A stretch of 64,000 nt of DNA, taken from contig NZ_FXAT01000002.1 in assembly GCF_900177725.1 (NCBI RefSeq), positions 496,001-560,000 of the forward strand, given 5' to 3'. This document shows positions 1 through 9,172 of the stretch, piece by piece (position 1 is the stretch's first letter; each line of letters begins with the position of its first letter). Made by a program: the position numbers and the translations under genes. The notes under the pieces were generated by a model that saw only the letters and a list, made by a program, of their open reading frames with translations, did not search any database and was not told where the DNA came from. This DNA comes from Paraburkholderia susongensis (lineage in GTDB: Bacteria; Pseudomonadota; Gammaproteobacteria; Burkholderiales; Burkholderiaceae).

Positions 1-100
1 CGCTCGCGCCGAACATGCCGAGTGCGCCCGCCGTGCCGACGGCAAGCGCCGCGATGAGTTTTTTTGTCCTGCCTGCCAGCCCCGTGTGCCGATGGTTCAT
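1..100 (-). CDS. Exported protein, N-terminus only (runs off left edge)
   Basis: The reverse strand opens with ATG at 100, preceded by a strong ribosome site (GGAGAAAGG, about 6 bases upstream), and stays open to the window edge, giving 33 residues. They read as a signal peptide: a basic start with HRH, R and KK, then an Ala/Leu/Gly-rich core ending near FGAS. The mature protein is outside the window, so no function can be given. The 270 bases up to the lexA SOS boxes are AT-rich around 215-240 and probably hold its promoter. The start and the secretory nature are well supported; identity is unknown. Confidence 0.6.
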   Translation of the reverse strand, partial: MNHRHTGLAGRTKKLIAALAVGTAGALGMFGAS

Positions 101-371
101 GTCAACCTTTCTCCGCGTGATGATCCGCTTCAGTGAATTTGCTGTTGTTTTGCGTCGCGGTCACGTGCACATGAGCGCCAACCCGGAGGCCAGTCTATCG
201 AAGCGCTTTCATCATTAAAAATAATGTTTCTTCATTTTTTAATACGCAAAAGTGGTAACGGCAGACACGCGAGACGTTGCTGCACGAAAACGGATGCGAT
301 GACGTACGCAAGCAACGCTGGAGCGTCGACCGTTTCGGGAACTTAAAGTAAAGCTTGAATTGCGCCGAATA

Positions 372-387
372 CTGTATAAAAATACAG
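372..387. promoter_or_regulatory. LexA (SOS) box 1
   Basis: CTGT-N8-ACAG with an AT-only centre (ATAAAAAT), an exact match to the consensus for LexA binding in beta- and gamma-proteobacteria. It lies 26 bases before the lexA start codon, so LexA should repress its own gene here. Confidence 0.9.
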
Positions 388-391
388 TTAC

Positions 392-407
392 CTGTTCATA
401 CATACAG
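392..407. promoter_or_regulatory. LexA (SOS) box 2
   Basis: A second CTGT-N8-ACAG (centre TCATACAT) starts 20 bases after the first, about two helical turns, so two dimers could bind the same face. It ends 5 bases before the ATG at 413 and so overlaps the expected ribosome-binding region. Confidence 0.85.
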
Positions 408-412
408 TGACC

Positions 413-1075
413 ATGACAAAACTCACCGCACGACAGCAGCAGGTTTTCGATCTGATCCGCCGAGCGATCGAACGCACCGGCTTTCCACCCACGCGCGCCG
501 AGATTGCCGCTGAACTGGGCTTCAGTTCGGCCAATTCGGCGGAAGAACATCTGCGCGCGCTGGCTCGCAAGGGCGTGATCGAACTCGCTGCCGGCGCGTC
601 GCGCGGCATTCGCCTGCTCTCCGGGCAAGCTCAGGGTCTGGATGACGCACCGCATCAGTTCACGCTGCCGCACGCGGGGCTCATGCAGTTGTCGCTGCCG
701 CTCATCGGCCGGGTCGCGGCGGGTAGCCCGATCCTCGCGCAGGAACATATCTCGCAGCACTACGCGTGCGACCCCGCGCTGTTCTCGAGCAAGCCCGACT
801 ACCTGCTGAAGGTGCGCGGCCTGTCCATGCGCGACGCGGGCATCTTCGACGGCGACCTGCTCGCGGTACAAAAGCGCAGCGAGGCGAAGGACGGCCAGAT
901 CATCATCGCGCGGCTCGGCGACGACGTAACGGTCAAGCGCCTGAAGCGCCGCTCGAACGGCATCGAGTTGATCGCGGAAAACCCCGACTACGAAAACATC
1001 TTCGTTGAAACCGGCAGCGCGGATTTCGCGCTGGAAGGGATCGCCGTGGGGCTGATCCGCCCGGGCGAGTTCTGA
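413..1075 (+). CDS. lexA: LexA repressor, SOS regulator
   Basis: A 220-residue protein of normal LexA length. Residues 1-65 are the winged-helix DNA-binding domain ([11 protein letters not shown] near the start, then [16 protein letters not shown]). The C-terminal S24 autoprotease domain has the Ala103-Gly104 cleavage site (GRVAAGSP), the nucleophile Ser138 (GLSMRDAG) and Lys175 (DVTVKRL). On DNA damage, RecA filaments stimulate self-cleavage and SOS genes are derepressed. I chose ATG 413 because it gives the family's [10 protein letters not shown] start; an in-frame GTG at 407 overlaps SOS box 2. No clear Shine-Dalgarno is visible, so the message may have a very short leader. The small gene at 1173 may be co-transcribed. 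Confidence 0.97.
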   Translation: MTKLTARQQQVFDLIRRAIERTGFPPTRAEIAAELGFSSANSAEEHLRALARKGVIELAAGASRGIRLLSGQAQGLDDAPHQFTLPHAGLMQLSLPLIGRVAAGSPILAQEHISQHYACDPALFSSKPDYLLKVRGLSMRDAGIFDGDLLAVQKRSEAKDGQIIIARLGDDVTVKRLKRRSNGIELIAENPDYENIFVETGSADFALEGIAVGLIRPGEF

Positions 1076-1172
1076 ATTTCCGGTATTGCCTGCATTGCCT
1101 GCACCGCCTGGACTACCCGCGCCGCTTTGTCCAAACCAAGCTGCATTCACCTCGCATTGCCTGGAGAGACTC

Positions 1173-1517
1173 ATGGAACGCCTTGCCCGTCTGCTGCCTT
1201 TTCGCCAGTTCGGCCGTCTGCGCCATCTGCGCAAGCTCACGCCCTGCTCATTGACCGAGGCTCCCGCGGCGCGCACGCCTTCGCTGTTCGACGAGCCCCC
1301 CGCCATCTCGGGCCTGCCGTCCTCATTGCCGGCGTTTGCACGCGTGTCGCTGAACGCGGGCCTGAATACGGCCGCACCGGCGCGTCGTGCACCGGTGCGG
1401 GTCTATCACGGGCCATCGCGCCTGATCATGGTCGGCACGCTCGACGCGGTATGCCGTATGATCGATCGTTGCATAGCCGACGAAGCCAACGTGCACGGTG
1501 CTGTGTTCGAATCCTGA
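1173..1517 (+). CDS. Small hypothetical protein downstream of lexA
   Basis: 114 residues from an ATG with a good ribosome site (CTGGAGAGACTC). An in-frame upstream start at 1086 exists, but its extension is Pro/Ala-rich and unconvincing. The N-terminus is basic (ERLARLLPFRQFGRLRHLRKL). The C-terminal half (VRVYHGPSRLIMVGTLDAVCRMIDRCI) looks folded. No domain is recognised. It begins about 100 bases after lexA in the same direction, so it may share the SOS promoter. In other bacteria the gene after lexA is often a division inhibitor, but nothing here shows that function. Confidence 0.6.
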   Translation: MERLARLLPFRQFGRLRHLRKLTPCSLTEAPAARTPSLFDEPPAISGLPSSLPAFARVSLNAGLNTAAPARRAPVRVYHGPSRLIMVGTLDAVCRMIDRCIADEANVHGAVFES

Positions 1518-1616
1518 GCGAACTTCCGGAGTTCGGATCTTCGCGTTGCATGGGATCGTGCCGACCTCGCCGTGGCCCACGCTGGAAGATCCAACCTGAC
1601 CGGAGAGTCCCATCCG

Positions 1617-2234
1617 ATGAGAGTTCCGAAACGTATCCAGGGCAGCACCACCCGGCCGCTGCTCATCACGCTGATCGTAGTCATCGTGATTGCCGCGCTA
1701 GGATTCATTTATGCGTCGCCGTATATCGCGGTGAACAATCTCAAACGCGCGGCCGATGCGCGAGACGTGCAAACCGTCAATTCGTACGTGGACTTTCCTG
1801 CGTTGCGCGAGAGCCTGAAACAGCAGGTGGCCGACATGCTGACGCGTCGGCTCGGGGCGGACAACGGTAACAAGATGGCGACTATCGGCGCGATGATCGG
1901 CGTGACGTTGATCGGTCCGCTCGTGGATGCCTATGCGACCCCAGACGGTGTCGCGGCCTTGCTGAACGGCATGCCGCCGCGCGGCAACCCGGGCGAACAA
2001 CCGGCGCCCCCGCCGGCCGCAGGCACGGAAGGACAGGCGGCACCTCCCGCCGGAAATAACGCCAATCAGGCAAATGCGGAGCCGCCCGCACGGGAAACCA
2101 CGGCCGGCTACCGCGGCCTTAACGAGTTTGTCATCACCTACCGGCGTGGCGAGGGCAATGCAAACTACTCGGCGATCTTCCGGCGCGAAGGTCTGATTAC
2201 GTGGAAGCTCGCCGCGATCAATCTGAACGAGTGA
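1617..2234 (+). CDS. DUF2939 membrane-anchored protein
   Basis: 205 residues from ATG 1617, preceded by CGGAGAG. A single N-terminal transmembrane anchor (LLITLIVVIVIAALGFIYA, about residues 13-31) is followed by the DUF2939 signature (SPYIAVNNLKRAADARDVQ, then VDFPALRESLKQQ). About residues 120-160 are a Pro/Ala/Gly/Asn-rich linker. The C-terminal part contains FVITYRRGEGNANYSAIFRR. The bulk should lie in the periplasm. The biochemical role of DUF2939 is unknown. A perfect hairpin follows the gene. Confidence 0.8.
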   Translation: MRVPKRIQGSTTRPLLITLIVVIVIAALGFIYASPYIAVNNLKRAADARDVQTVNSYVDFPALRESLKQQVADMLTRRLGADNGNKMATIGAMIGVTLIGPLVDAYATPDGVAALLNGMPPRGNPGEQPAPPPAAGTEGQAAPPAGNNANQANAEPPARETTAGYRGLNEFVITYRRGEGNANYSAIFRREGLITWKLAAINLNE

Positions 2235-2260
2235 GTTGAACGTCCGGCCTGAACGGATGA

Positions 2261-2286
2261 GTGGCTGGGCCATCGAGCCCAGCCAC
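2261..2286 (+). terminator. Hairpin after the DUF2939 gene
   Basis: A perfect 10-bp stem (GTGGCTGGGC / GCCCAGCCAC) with a CATCGA loop starts 26 bases after the stop codon. There is no T-run, so it may act in RNA stability or as a weak terminator. Confidence 0.5.
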
Positions 2287-2310
2287 CCGGCAAGATACGG
2301 CAGGCACGTC

Positions 2311-2400
2311 AATGCTGCTCGATGCCGCTTAATGCCTAATGCCGTTTGATACCGTTTGATACCGCTTGATACTTCTCGATGCTGCTCGATACCTCCCGAT
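2311..2400. repeat. Degenerate 10-bp tandem repeat
   Basis: About nine imperfect copies of a decamer of the type (G/A)C(C/T)G(C/T)T(C/T)GAT run head to tail; the clearest are GCCGTTTGAT, ACCGTTTGAT and ACCGCTTGAT at 2341-2370. The array lies between convergent genes (DUF2939 and Usp). The 261-base gap holds nothing else recognisable. Confidence 0.7.
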
Positions 2401-2495
2401 CCACACAACGAGCGGCGCACTTCATGCGCTATGCGCTATCCCCTGCCTTAATGCCTCGCGCATAAGCATTGCGCCAAGCAACACCTTCCACCTCA

Positions 2496-2960
2496 TCAAG
2501 CGGCAGCCTGCTGCTGTTCCTGCGCGGACGAACAGGCCACCAGAATGCTGCATGAAACGCGGTCGAGCAGCGGTGTGTTGCCAGCTCCCATCCACCAGCG
2601 CGACAGGCCAGTCCGGCAACGGTGGCCGACCACCAGGAGGTCCACATGCAACTCATTGGCGAGATTGGCGATCTCGTCGATCGGATGGCCGAACGCGAAA
2701 TGCCCCTGGGCATTCACACCGCGCTCGGTCAGCCAGTTCACGCCCTCCTGCAGAATCTCGCGGGCGGTTTTTTCGAAACTGCCGCAAGCCACGTCGGTGA
2801 GCAGGCCCGCACTTTGAGCAATACTGGAACGCATATCGACAACGGACAGCAGATGCGTTTCGGCCTTCAGGTCCAACGCCAGATCGGCGCCGCAACGCAG
2901 GGCTTTGCGGCCTTCGCGCGAGCCGTCGTAGCACAACAGGATTTTCTGGTAGCTCGCCAT
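2496..2960 (-). CDS. Universal stress protein, UspA family
   Basis: 154 residues from the ATG at 2960, which has GGGAG upstream; an in-frame start 13 codons earlier lacks such a site. The N-terminus YQKILLCYDGSREGRKAL is the Usp beta1/alpha1 with the nucleotide-contacting Asp. The C-terminal VVGHRCRTGLSRWW segment is the G-x2-G-type nucleotide loop in the GH-R-RWW variant common in Burkholderia. Such small cytoplasmic proteins bind ATP or AMP and are induced by stress. It is divergent from the ABC exporter at 3327. Confidence 0.9.
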   Translation of the reverse strand: MASYQKILLCYDGSREGRKALRCGADLALDLKAETHLLSVVDMRSSIAQSAGLLTDVACGSFEKTAREILQEGVNWLTERGVNAQGHFAFGHPIDEIANLANELHVDLLVVGHRCRTGLSRWWMGAGNTPLLDRVSCSILVACSSAQEQQQAAA

Positions 2961-3326
2961 CGTTTTCTCCCTTCGCGCGGGAAGCGCGCTCTGAATCAAT
3001 CATGGTGCGCCGCAATTCGGCTTGCAAGAGATGGAAAACGCTAAGTGCGTAGCCGGTGCATGCTGATCCACTCTGCACAAACGTTGGGCGGCGTCGGGCG
3101 GGTCTTGCACATCGATGCGGCAGCGCAAAACTCAATGCCCCGCCGCTACGGCCATCGGCATCGCATTTGCCCCCTCATCAGCACGATGAATGCCCGCAAG
3201 CGTCCCTGCACTCGCATTCGCGGGCCGATATCCTAGAATAGGCGGCTTTCGTGGCCGTCGCGGCCACCCCTGTGCAGCGCTTCCATGACGTGTCATTGCG
3301 TGTTCTTCCGGAGCCTCGATCGATCC
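2961..3326. other. Intergenic region between divergent usp and ABC genes
   Basis: These 366 bases presumably hold the promoters of both neighbours. No coding sequence, strong hairpin or recognisable operator was seen. Confidence 0.4.
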
Positions 3327-4241
3327 ATGCTTGCCGCCCCCATCGAATTCCATCAGGTCAGGAAAAATTACGGCGAGAAAACGGTCGTCGATGGACTGTC
3401 ATTCCACGTGAACGCGGGCGAATGCTTCGGTCTGCTCGGCCCCAACGGCGCAGGCAAGACCACCACGCTGCGCATGCTGCTCGGCATCGCGTCGCCCGAT
3501 GCCGGCACGATCCGCCTATGCGGCGAGCCGATCCCGGGCCGCGCACGCGTCGCGCGGGCGCGCGTCGGCGTGGTACCACAGTTCGACAATCTCGATCCCG
3601 ATTTCACGGTGCGCGAAAACCTGCTCGTGTTCGGCCGCTACTTCGGCTTGAGCGCCGCGCAATGCCGCGCAGCGGTGCCCGAGTTGCTCGAATTCGCGCG
3701 GCTCGAAAGCAAGGCGGACGCGCGCGTGAGCGAACTGTCGGGCGGGATGAAGCGGCGTCTCACGCTCGCGCGCTCACTCATCAACGACCCCGACGTGCTC
3801 ATCATGGACGAGCCGACCACCGGGCTCGACCCGCAGGCACGGCATCTGATCTGGGAGCGGCTGCGCTCGCTGCTCGCGCGCGGCAAGACCATCCTCCTGA
3901 CCACGCATTTCATGGAAGAAGCCGAGCGGCTTTGTCATCGGCTGTGCGTGATCGAAGAAGGGCGCAAGATCGCGGAAGGTGCGCCGAACGAGCTGATCGC
4001 GTCCGAGATCGGCTGTGATGTGATCGAGATTTACGGCCCTGATCCGTTTGCGTTGCGCGACGAACTCGCGCCGCTCGTCGAGCGAACCGAGATCAGCGGC
4101 GAGACGCTGTTCTGCTACGTGAACGACGCGCAGCCCGTGCACGCGCGGCTCAAGCAGCGCGCCGATCTGCGCTATCTGCATCGGCCGGCGAATCTCGAGG
4201 ATGTGTTTCTGCGGCTCACCGGCCGCGAGATGCAGGACTGA
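3327..4241 (+). CDS. ABC-2 type exporter ATPase, NodI/DrrA family
   Basis: 304 residues from ATG 3327 (GGAG 13 bases upstream); a start at 3285 would add 14 residues. Walker A is GPNGAGKTT (38-46), the signature is ELSGGMKRR (about 136-144), and Walker B is [13 protein letters not shown] (157-169) followed by an H-loop in [11 protein letters not shown]. The sequence resembles NodI and the daunorubicin-type subfamily. With the permease at 4390 it should form a two-gene exporter. NodIJ exports lipochitooligosaccharides in rhizobia, but no nod gene is present, so the substrate is unknown. Confidence 0.93.
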   Translation: MLAAPIEFHQVRKNYGEKTVVDGLSFHVNAGECFGLLGPNGAGKTTTLRMLLGIASPDAGTIRLCGEPIPGRARVARARVGVVPQFDNLDPDFTVRENLLVFGRYFGLSAAQCRAAVPELLEFARLESKADARVSELSGGMKRRLTLARSLINDPDVLIMDEPTTGLDPQARHLIWERLRSLLARGKTILLTTHFMEEAERLCHRLCVIEEGRKIAEGAPNELIASEIGCDVIEIYGPDPFALRDELAPLVERTEISGETLFCYVNDAQPVHARLKQRADLRYLHRPANLEDVFLRLTGREMQD

Positions 4242-4389
4242 CGATGGCCCTGAAGCACGCCACGCGACATACGCCGGCTCAGACTGCGTAAGCCGCGACG
4301 GCGTCGCACAATAGACGCCAAGTCATAGACGCGAAACACGCGAGAAATACGAACGACGAGCGGCACGAACGAAAGACACGAGACACCTC

Positions 4390-5217
4390 ATGGACGCACG
4401 CGCATACGAAACCCCAGGCGACACGCCATCGGCACAGGAGCCTTTCGCCGCGTTCCCGGCCAACGCCGTGAACTGGATCGCGGTATGGCGCCGCAACTAT
4501 CTGGTCTGGAAAAAGCTCGCGATCGCGTCGATGTTCGGCAACCTCGCCGATCCGATGATCTATCTGTTCGGTCTTGGTCTGGGACTCGGGCTGATGGTCG
4601 GGCACGTCGACGGCGTCTCGTACATCTCGTTTCTCGCGGCGGGCACGGTTGCCTCGAGCGTGATGATGTCGGCGAGCTTCGAGTCGATGTATTCGGGCTT
4701 TTCGCGCATGCACGTACAGCGCACATGGGAGGCGATCATGCACACGCCGCTCACGCTCGGCGACATCGTGCTCGGCGAGGTGATATGGGCCGCCAGCAAG
4801 TCGGTGCTGTCGGGCGCCGCGATCATGCTCGTGGCCGGCGTGCTCGGCTACGCGAATTTTCCGTCGATGCTGCTCGGCCTGCCGGTCATCGTGCTGACCG
4901 GCCTCGCCTTCGCAAGCATTGCGATGGTGGTGACGGCGCTCGCGCCGTCGTACGACTTTTTCATGTTTTATCAGACGCTCGTGCTCACGCCGATGCTGCT
5001 GCTCTCCGGCGTGTTCTTTCCGTCGTCGCAACTGCCCGCCGCCGCGCGGGTCGCGACCGGCGTGTTGCCGCTCGCGCATGCGGTCGATCTGATGCGCCCG
5101 GTCATGCTCGGACGGCCGCTCGACCACGCGCTGTGGCACGTGAGCGTGCTGGCCGTCTATGCGGTGGGCGGCTTCATCGTTTCGGCGATTCTGTTTCGCC
5201 GCAGGATGATGAAGTAG
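4390..5217 (+). CDS. ABC-2 type permease, NodJ family
   Basis: 275 residues with about six transmembrane segments. NodJ-type signatures are visible: [50 protein letters not shown] and the late [10 protein letters not shown] followed by [11 protein letters not shown]. It lies 148 bases after the ATPase gene and is its likely partner. The AUG has no strong ribosome site (CGAGACACCTC). Families of this type move glycolipids, polyketides or oligosaccharides outward. Confidence 0.92.
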   Translation: MDARAYETPGDTPSAQEPFAAFPANAVNWIAVWRRNYLVWKKLAIASMFGNLADPMIYLFGLGLGLGLMVGHVDGVSYISFLAAGTVASSVMMSASFESMYSGFSRMHVQRTWEAIMHTPLTLGDIVLGEVIWAASKSVLSGAAIMLVAGVLGYANFPSMLLGLPVIVLTGLAFASIAMVVTALAPSYDFFMFYQTLVLTPMLLLSGVFFPSSQLPAAARVATGVLPLAHAVDLMRPVMLGRPLDHALWHVSVLAVYAVGGFIVSAILFRRRMMK

Positions 5218-5357
5218 GCCGAGGTTCCTGGCTGGCTTCCAGACGAAATCCCAGACGGAAAACCGCGCGGCGTGCATGAAGCGTGCGCCCGCGGCGCGGG
5301 GGTTCGGGTCAATTTGCCGTCAGATCCCGCCATCAATCCTTGCCGCGGGTGCGCGCC

Positions 5358-5417
5358 GTGAGTCTTCGCCGTGAGTCTTCGCCGTGCGTCCTCGCCGTCA
5401 GTCCTCGTCGTCAGTCC
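5358..5417. repeat. 13-bp tandem repeat, about 4.6 copies
   Basis: Units of GTGAGTCTTCGCC (two exact copies, then GTGCGTCCTCGCC and GTCAGTCCTCGTC) run through the 3' end of the next minus-strand gene, encoding its acidic C-terminus. The repeat may have been expanding into the stop region. Confidence 0.75.
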
Positions 5418-5820
5418 ACGGAATCTCGACATCGGAGATGAACGCGACCGTCGCGAACGGTCCACCCTCGTGGCGCCCGATCTTGCCGTCGGCTCGCTGC
5501 CACTCGACCCGGAACACGGTGCCCGGATCGTCCGCGATGAGCCGTACCGTGCGCACTTCTTCGGGATCGGTTTCCTCGACCGGACCATCGAGCGAGATCA
5601 GCAAGGCCTGGGGCCACAGGCCGTCGGCGGGATCGTAGATCCTGTCGCCATCGGGAATCAGCGTGAATGCCTCCACGCCGATGGTCGCCGACGCCTCGAC
5701 GATCATCTTGGCCAGCGCGCGCAATAACGCAGTCGCTCGTGCCGAGTTCGCCTGGCGGATAGCCAGGTCGCCGCGCGTGAGCGCCTGTTCGAGTTTTGGA
5801 TTGGTTTTTTGTTGCGCCAT
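5398..5820 (-). CDS. Hypothetical protein (140 aa)
   Basis: I chose ATG 5820 (AGGAC upstream) over longer in-frame starts, because the extension to 6021 is basic and unstructured. The protein begins MAQQKTNPKLEQALTRGDLA and has a helical N-terminal half (ARATALLRALAKMIVEASATIG). A central segment contains DGDRIYDPADGLWPQALLISL, and it ends in the acidic PWTDDED. No family is recognised. A small cytoplasmic acidic protein is all that can be said. It is convergent with the ABC permease gene. Confidence 0.65.
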   Translation of the reverse strand: MAQQKTNPKLEQALTRGDLAIRQANSARATALLRALAKMIVEASATIGVEAFTLIPDGDRIYDPADGLWPQALLISLDGPVEETDPEEVRTVRLIADDPGTVFRVEWQRADGKIGRHEGGPFATVAFISDVEIPWTDDED

Positions 5821-6310
5821 TCGATGTCCTGGTCCTATCGCTCTGTTGTCGAGAGGCACGCCATGTTGACGACGCGCCGCGCTTCTTTTCCGATTGAAGT
5901 CCTGCCGTTGGTGTGCGTTGCAGCATCGCGGGCAGTACAGCGTTACGGTGATTCTTCTGTCGACTTTCCGCCGCTTTTCGTGGTCTTTGCGCGCTTTGTC
6001 AGGGCCGCCTCCGTCCACCACAGTTTAGGTCGTGATTCAGGTTCCGACTGGACATTTGCCACTCCGCCGCACGTGCCGACGCCTTTCCGACCTTTGCCTT
6101 TCCGGCAACGCTCGCTTCGAAACACGATCATTGTGACAAAAAAGGCTGGCTTCTAGAATCGGTCGCAATGACGTCGCATGACATCGCATGCCGCGACATG
6201 CCGAGGCCCGCAGGCAACGAGCCACAACGAGCCCCTTGGCAAGCATCGCGAGCCTTCGGCCTCATCGGCCTCTCGAACCATCAAGCCCATCCCGCATTGG
6301 AGACATCCCC
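5821..6310. other. Intergenic region upstream of the M20 peptidase
   Basis: 490 bases without a convincing gene. Open frames here lack ribosome sites and have shadow-like composition. A run of near-repeats of CATCGCATG / GTCGCATGA lies at about 6168-6200. The promoters of the two divergent neighbours should be here. Confidence 0.4.
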
Positions 6311-7735
6311 ATGAGCCGCACCCAGGCGATCGAGCACGCAACCCGGCAGTTCGAATCCGGCGCCTTTCTCGCTGTCCTGAACCGGCGCGTCGGCTTTCGC
6401 ACCGAAAGCCAGGAAAGCAATCGCGACGCGCTGCTGCTGTCCTATCTGACCGACGAAATCACGCCGGAAGCCGAGCGCCTCGGTTTTCAGACGCGCATCG
6501 TCGACAACCCGGTGAACGGCTTCGGCCCGTTTCTGATCGCGAACCGCCATGAAGGCGACCATCTGCCGACTGTGCTGATCTACGGTCACGGCGACGTCGT
6601 GCGCGGCTACGAAAGCCAGTGGCGTGCGCCGCTCACGCCGTGGGCCGTGACGGTCGAAGGCGAGCGCTGGTTCGGCCGCGGCACCGCCGACAACAAGGGC
6701 CAGCACACGATCAACCTCGCGGCGCTCGCGAGCGTGCTCGACGCGCGCGGCGGCAAGCTCGGCTTCAACGCGAAGCTGCTGATCGAAATGGGCGAGGAAA
6801 CCGGCTCGCCGGGCCTCGACGCGATCTGCCGCGCGCACCGCGACGAACTGGCCGCCGACGTGCTGATCGCCTCCGACGGCCCGCGTCTCGCCGCGCGCCG
6901 CCCGACCGTATTCCTCGGCTCGCGCGGCGCGGTGAATTTCAAGCTGTCGTTGAACCTGCGCGATGGCGCACATCATTCGGGCAACTGGGGCGGCCTGCTG
7001 CGCAATCCCGCCACGGTGCTCGCGAACGCGCTCGCGAGCCTCGTCGATGCACGCGGCGTGATCGCGGTCGACGGCTTGCGTCCGCCGCCGATTCCCGCAG
7101 CCGTGCGCAGCGCGCTCGCCGACATCACGGTGGGCGGCGGCCCCGGCGATCCGCCGGTCGACGAAGACTGGGGCGAGCCGGGTCTCAGCGCGCCCGAGCG
7201 CGTGTTCGGCTGGAACAGCTTCGAGGTGCTGGCCTTCAAGGCGGGCAATCCCGAGAACCCGGTCAACGCGATTCCGCCGTCGGCGTTCGCGGTGTGCCAG
7301 TTGCGCTTCGTGGTCGGCACCGATTGGGAAAATCTCGGCGGACATCTGCGCGCGCATCTCGACGCGCACGGTTTTCAGCTCGTCGAGATCGACGTCGAAC
7401 GCGGCGCGCCGGCCACGCGTCTGAATCCGGATGACCCGTGGGTCGAATGGGCGATCGCGTCGCTCGAACAGACCACCGGCAAGAAAACCGCGGTGCTGCC
7501 GAATCTGGGCGGCACGCTGCCCAACGAGGTGTTCGCCGACACGCTCGGCCTGCCGACGATCTGGGTGCCGCATTCGTACCCGGCATGCTCGCAGCATGCG
7601 CCGAACGAGCACCTGCTCGGCCCGGTCGTGCGCGAGGGGCTGCAGATCATGGCGGGACTGTTCTGGGATCTCGGCGAGAACTCGCCGCATGGGTCGAGGA
7701 AGCAAGCGGCGGGTACGGCAAAGGCCTTGAGCTGA
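6311..7735 (+). CDS. M20 family metallopeptidase/amidohydrolase
   Basis: 474 residues from ATG 6311 with GGAGAC just upstream. M20 metal-binding and catalytic motifs appear in order: YGHGDVV (metal His/Asp), GRGTADNKGQ (bridging Asp), EMGEETGSPG (catalytic Glu plus metal Glu), SDGPR (metal Asp) and a final HSYPACSQHAPNEH (last metal His). HHSGNWGGLLRNP belongs to the lid/dimerisation domain. Members use two zinc ions to cleave dipeptides or N-acyl amino acids in the cytoplasm. Here the substrate is unknown. It stands alone, convergent with the aldo/keto reductase. Confidence 0.93.
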   Translation: MSRTQAIEHATRQFESGAFLAVLNRRVGFRTESQESNRDALLLSYLTDEITPEAERLGFQTRIVDNPVNGFGPFLIANRHEGDHLPTVLIYGHGDVVRGYESQWRAPLTPWAVTVEGERWFGRGTADNKGQHTINLAALASVLDARGGKLGFNAKLLIEMGEETGSPGLDAICRAHRDELAADVLIASDGPRLAARRPTVFLGSRGAVNFKLSLNLRDGAHHSGNWGGLLRNPATVLANALASLVDARGVIAVDGLRPPPIPAAVRSALADITVGGGPGDPPVDEDWGEPGLSAPERVFGWNSFEVLAFKAGNPENPVNAIPPSAFAVCQLRFVVGTDWENLGGHLRAHLDAHGFQLVEIDVERGAPATRLNPDDPWVEWAIASLEQTTGKKTAVLPNLGGTLPNEVFADTLGLPTIWVPHSYPACSQHAPNEHLLGPVVREGLQIMAGLFWDLGENSPHGSRKQAAGTAKALS

Positions 7736-7897
7736 ACCAGGCCGAAGTGATCCGGGAACGATCCGGACACGACGGCCTCGGCGACTCGCGACGACGTGCG
7801 GCGGGGTGCTGAAACGACCCGCCGCCGCTCGCACTTCCACTTACGCGCCTGGGCAGACCGCTCGAGCCCACCCAGGCGCGCCGCGCTCACCTCACAC

Positions 7898-8950
7898 TCA
7901 AGGCGCCGGATTCGGCTGCAACTCGTGCAGCCTGTCGATTTCCGCGAGCACTTCCGGCGACAGTTTCACTTCCGCACTCGCGATGTTTTCCTTCAATTGA
8001 TCGAGCGAGGTCGCACCGATCAGGTTGCTCGTCACGAACGGCCGGCTGTTGACGAACGCGAGCGCGAATTGCGCCGGCGACAGGCCGTGACGCTTCGCGA
8101 GCTCCACATAACGCGTGGTGGCCTGCACGGCCTGCGGCTTGCTGTAGCGCTGGAAACGCTCGAACAGCGTGATACGCGCGCCGGCCGGACGCGCGCCGCC
8201 TTCGTACTTGCCCGACAGCCAGCCGAATGCGAGCGGCGAATACGCGAGCAGGCCGATGTTGTCGCGATGAGCGTACTCGGACAGACCCGCTTCGTACGTG
8301 CGGTTCAACAGGCTGTACGGATTCTGGATGCTGACGATGCGCGGCAAGCCGAGCTTTTCGGCCGCGCGCAGGAATTGCGCAACGCCCCACGGCGTTTCGT
8401 TCGAGACGCCGATGTGACGCACCTTGCCTTCCTTGACGAATTCGGCGAGCACCGCGAGCGTCTCTTCGATCGGCACCGTATAGGCGTCGTCGACCCACGG
8501 ATACGCGGTGCGGCCAAACGTCATCGTGCTGCGATCGGGCCAGTGCAGTTGATACAGATCGACGTAATCCGTCTGCAGACGCTTGAGGCTATCGTTGAGC
8601 GCTTCGGTCAGATTCTTGCGATCGAACTGGTTGCCCTCGCCGCGGATGTGACGCGGATTGTGCGGCTGACGCGCCGGCCCGGCGATCTTCGTGGCAAGCA
8701 CGATCTTCTCGCGCGCGCTCTTGTGCTGCGCGAGCCATGTGCCGATGTAGCGCTCGGTCGAGCCCTGCGTTTCGGCGCGCGGCGGCACCGGATACATTTC
8801 GGCGGTGTCGATCAGATTGACGCCGTGGTCGAGCGCATAGTCGATCTGCGCATGCGCTTGCTGCTCGGTGTTCTGCTCGCCCCACGTCATGGTGCCGAGA
8901 CCGATCAGGCTGACCTTCACGTCGGAGTCGCCGAGTCTGCGGTATTCCAT
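7898..8950 (-). CDS. NADP(H)-dependent aldo/keto reductase, Tas-like
   Basis: 350 residues, typical of the Tas subfamily. The tetrad is visible: Asp and Tyr in NLIDTAEMYP, Lys in VLATKIAG, His in YQLHWPD. Further signatures are RLGDSDVKVSLIGLGTMTWG at the start, GVSNETPWGV in the middle and the cofactor-binding SNLIGATSLDQL near the C-terminus. The TIM-barrel enzyme reduces aldehydes and ketones with NADPH. E. coli Tas was found as a suppressor of tyrosine auxotrophy and its natural substrate is unclear. Single gene. Confidence 0.93.
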   Translation of the reverse strand: MEYRRLGDSDVKVSLIGLGTMTWGEQNTEQQAHAQIDYALDHGVNLIDTAEMYPVPPRAETQGSTERYIGTWLAQHKSAREKIVLATKIAGPARQPHNPRHIRGEGNQFDRKNLTEALNDSLKRLQTDYVDLYQLHWPDRSTMTFGRTAYPWVDDAYTVPIEETLAVLAEFVKEGKVRHIGVSNETPWGVAQFLRAAEKLGLPRIVSIQNPYSLLNRTYEAGLSEYAHRDNIGLLAYSPLAFGWLSGKYEGGARPAGARITLFERFQRYSKPQAVQATTRYVELAKRHGLSPAQFALAFVNSRPFVTSNLIGATSLDQLKENIASAEVKLSPEVLAEIDRLHELQPNPAP

Positions 8951-9172
8951 CTAACTTGTCCTGTTGAATGTATGAACGAAAAGCGCAGACGTTACCACGC
9001 CAGCGCGATACCTGCAGCGAGGCGAGGACCTGTCCACGCCAGTAACAGACTGGCGAACGTGCCTTAGAATGCGAGGCCGGCGCTGCGATGCTTTTATCGT
9101 CGCGCTACCGGCCGCGCTTCGTACCTTATTCACTCTGGCGCGCTTCATGAACCTCGCGTCGAGCTCCCCGCC

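Noticed and set aside
239..1306. Long minus-strand open frame across lexA
   Set aside because: Shadow of lexA; composition is Arg/Ala-rich and no ribosome site or family fits.
3327..5217. Nodulation export genes nodI/nodJ
   Set aside because: The family fits, but no nod biosynthesis gene or nod box is in the window, so I kept a general ABC exporter call.
4279..5277. Long minus-strand frame across the NodJ-type permease
   Set aside because: High-GC antisense shadow with His/Arg-rich sequence and no motif.
5809..6156. Plus-strand frame in the gap before the M20 peptidase
   Set aside because: Starts inside the opposite gene, has no ribosome site and shows no protein-like pattern.
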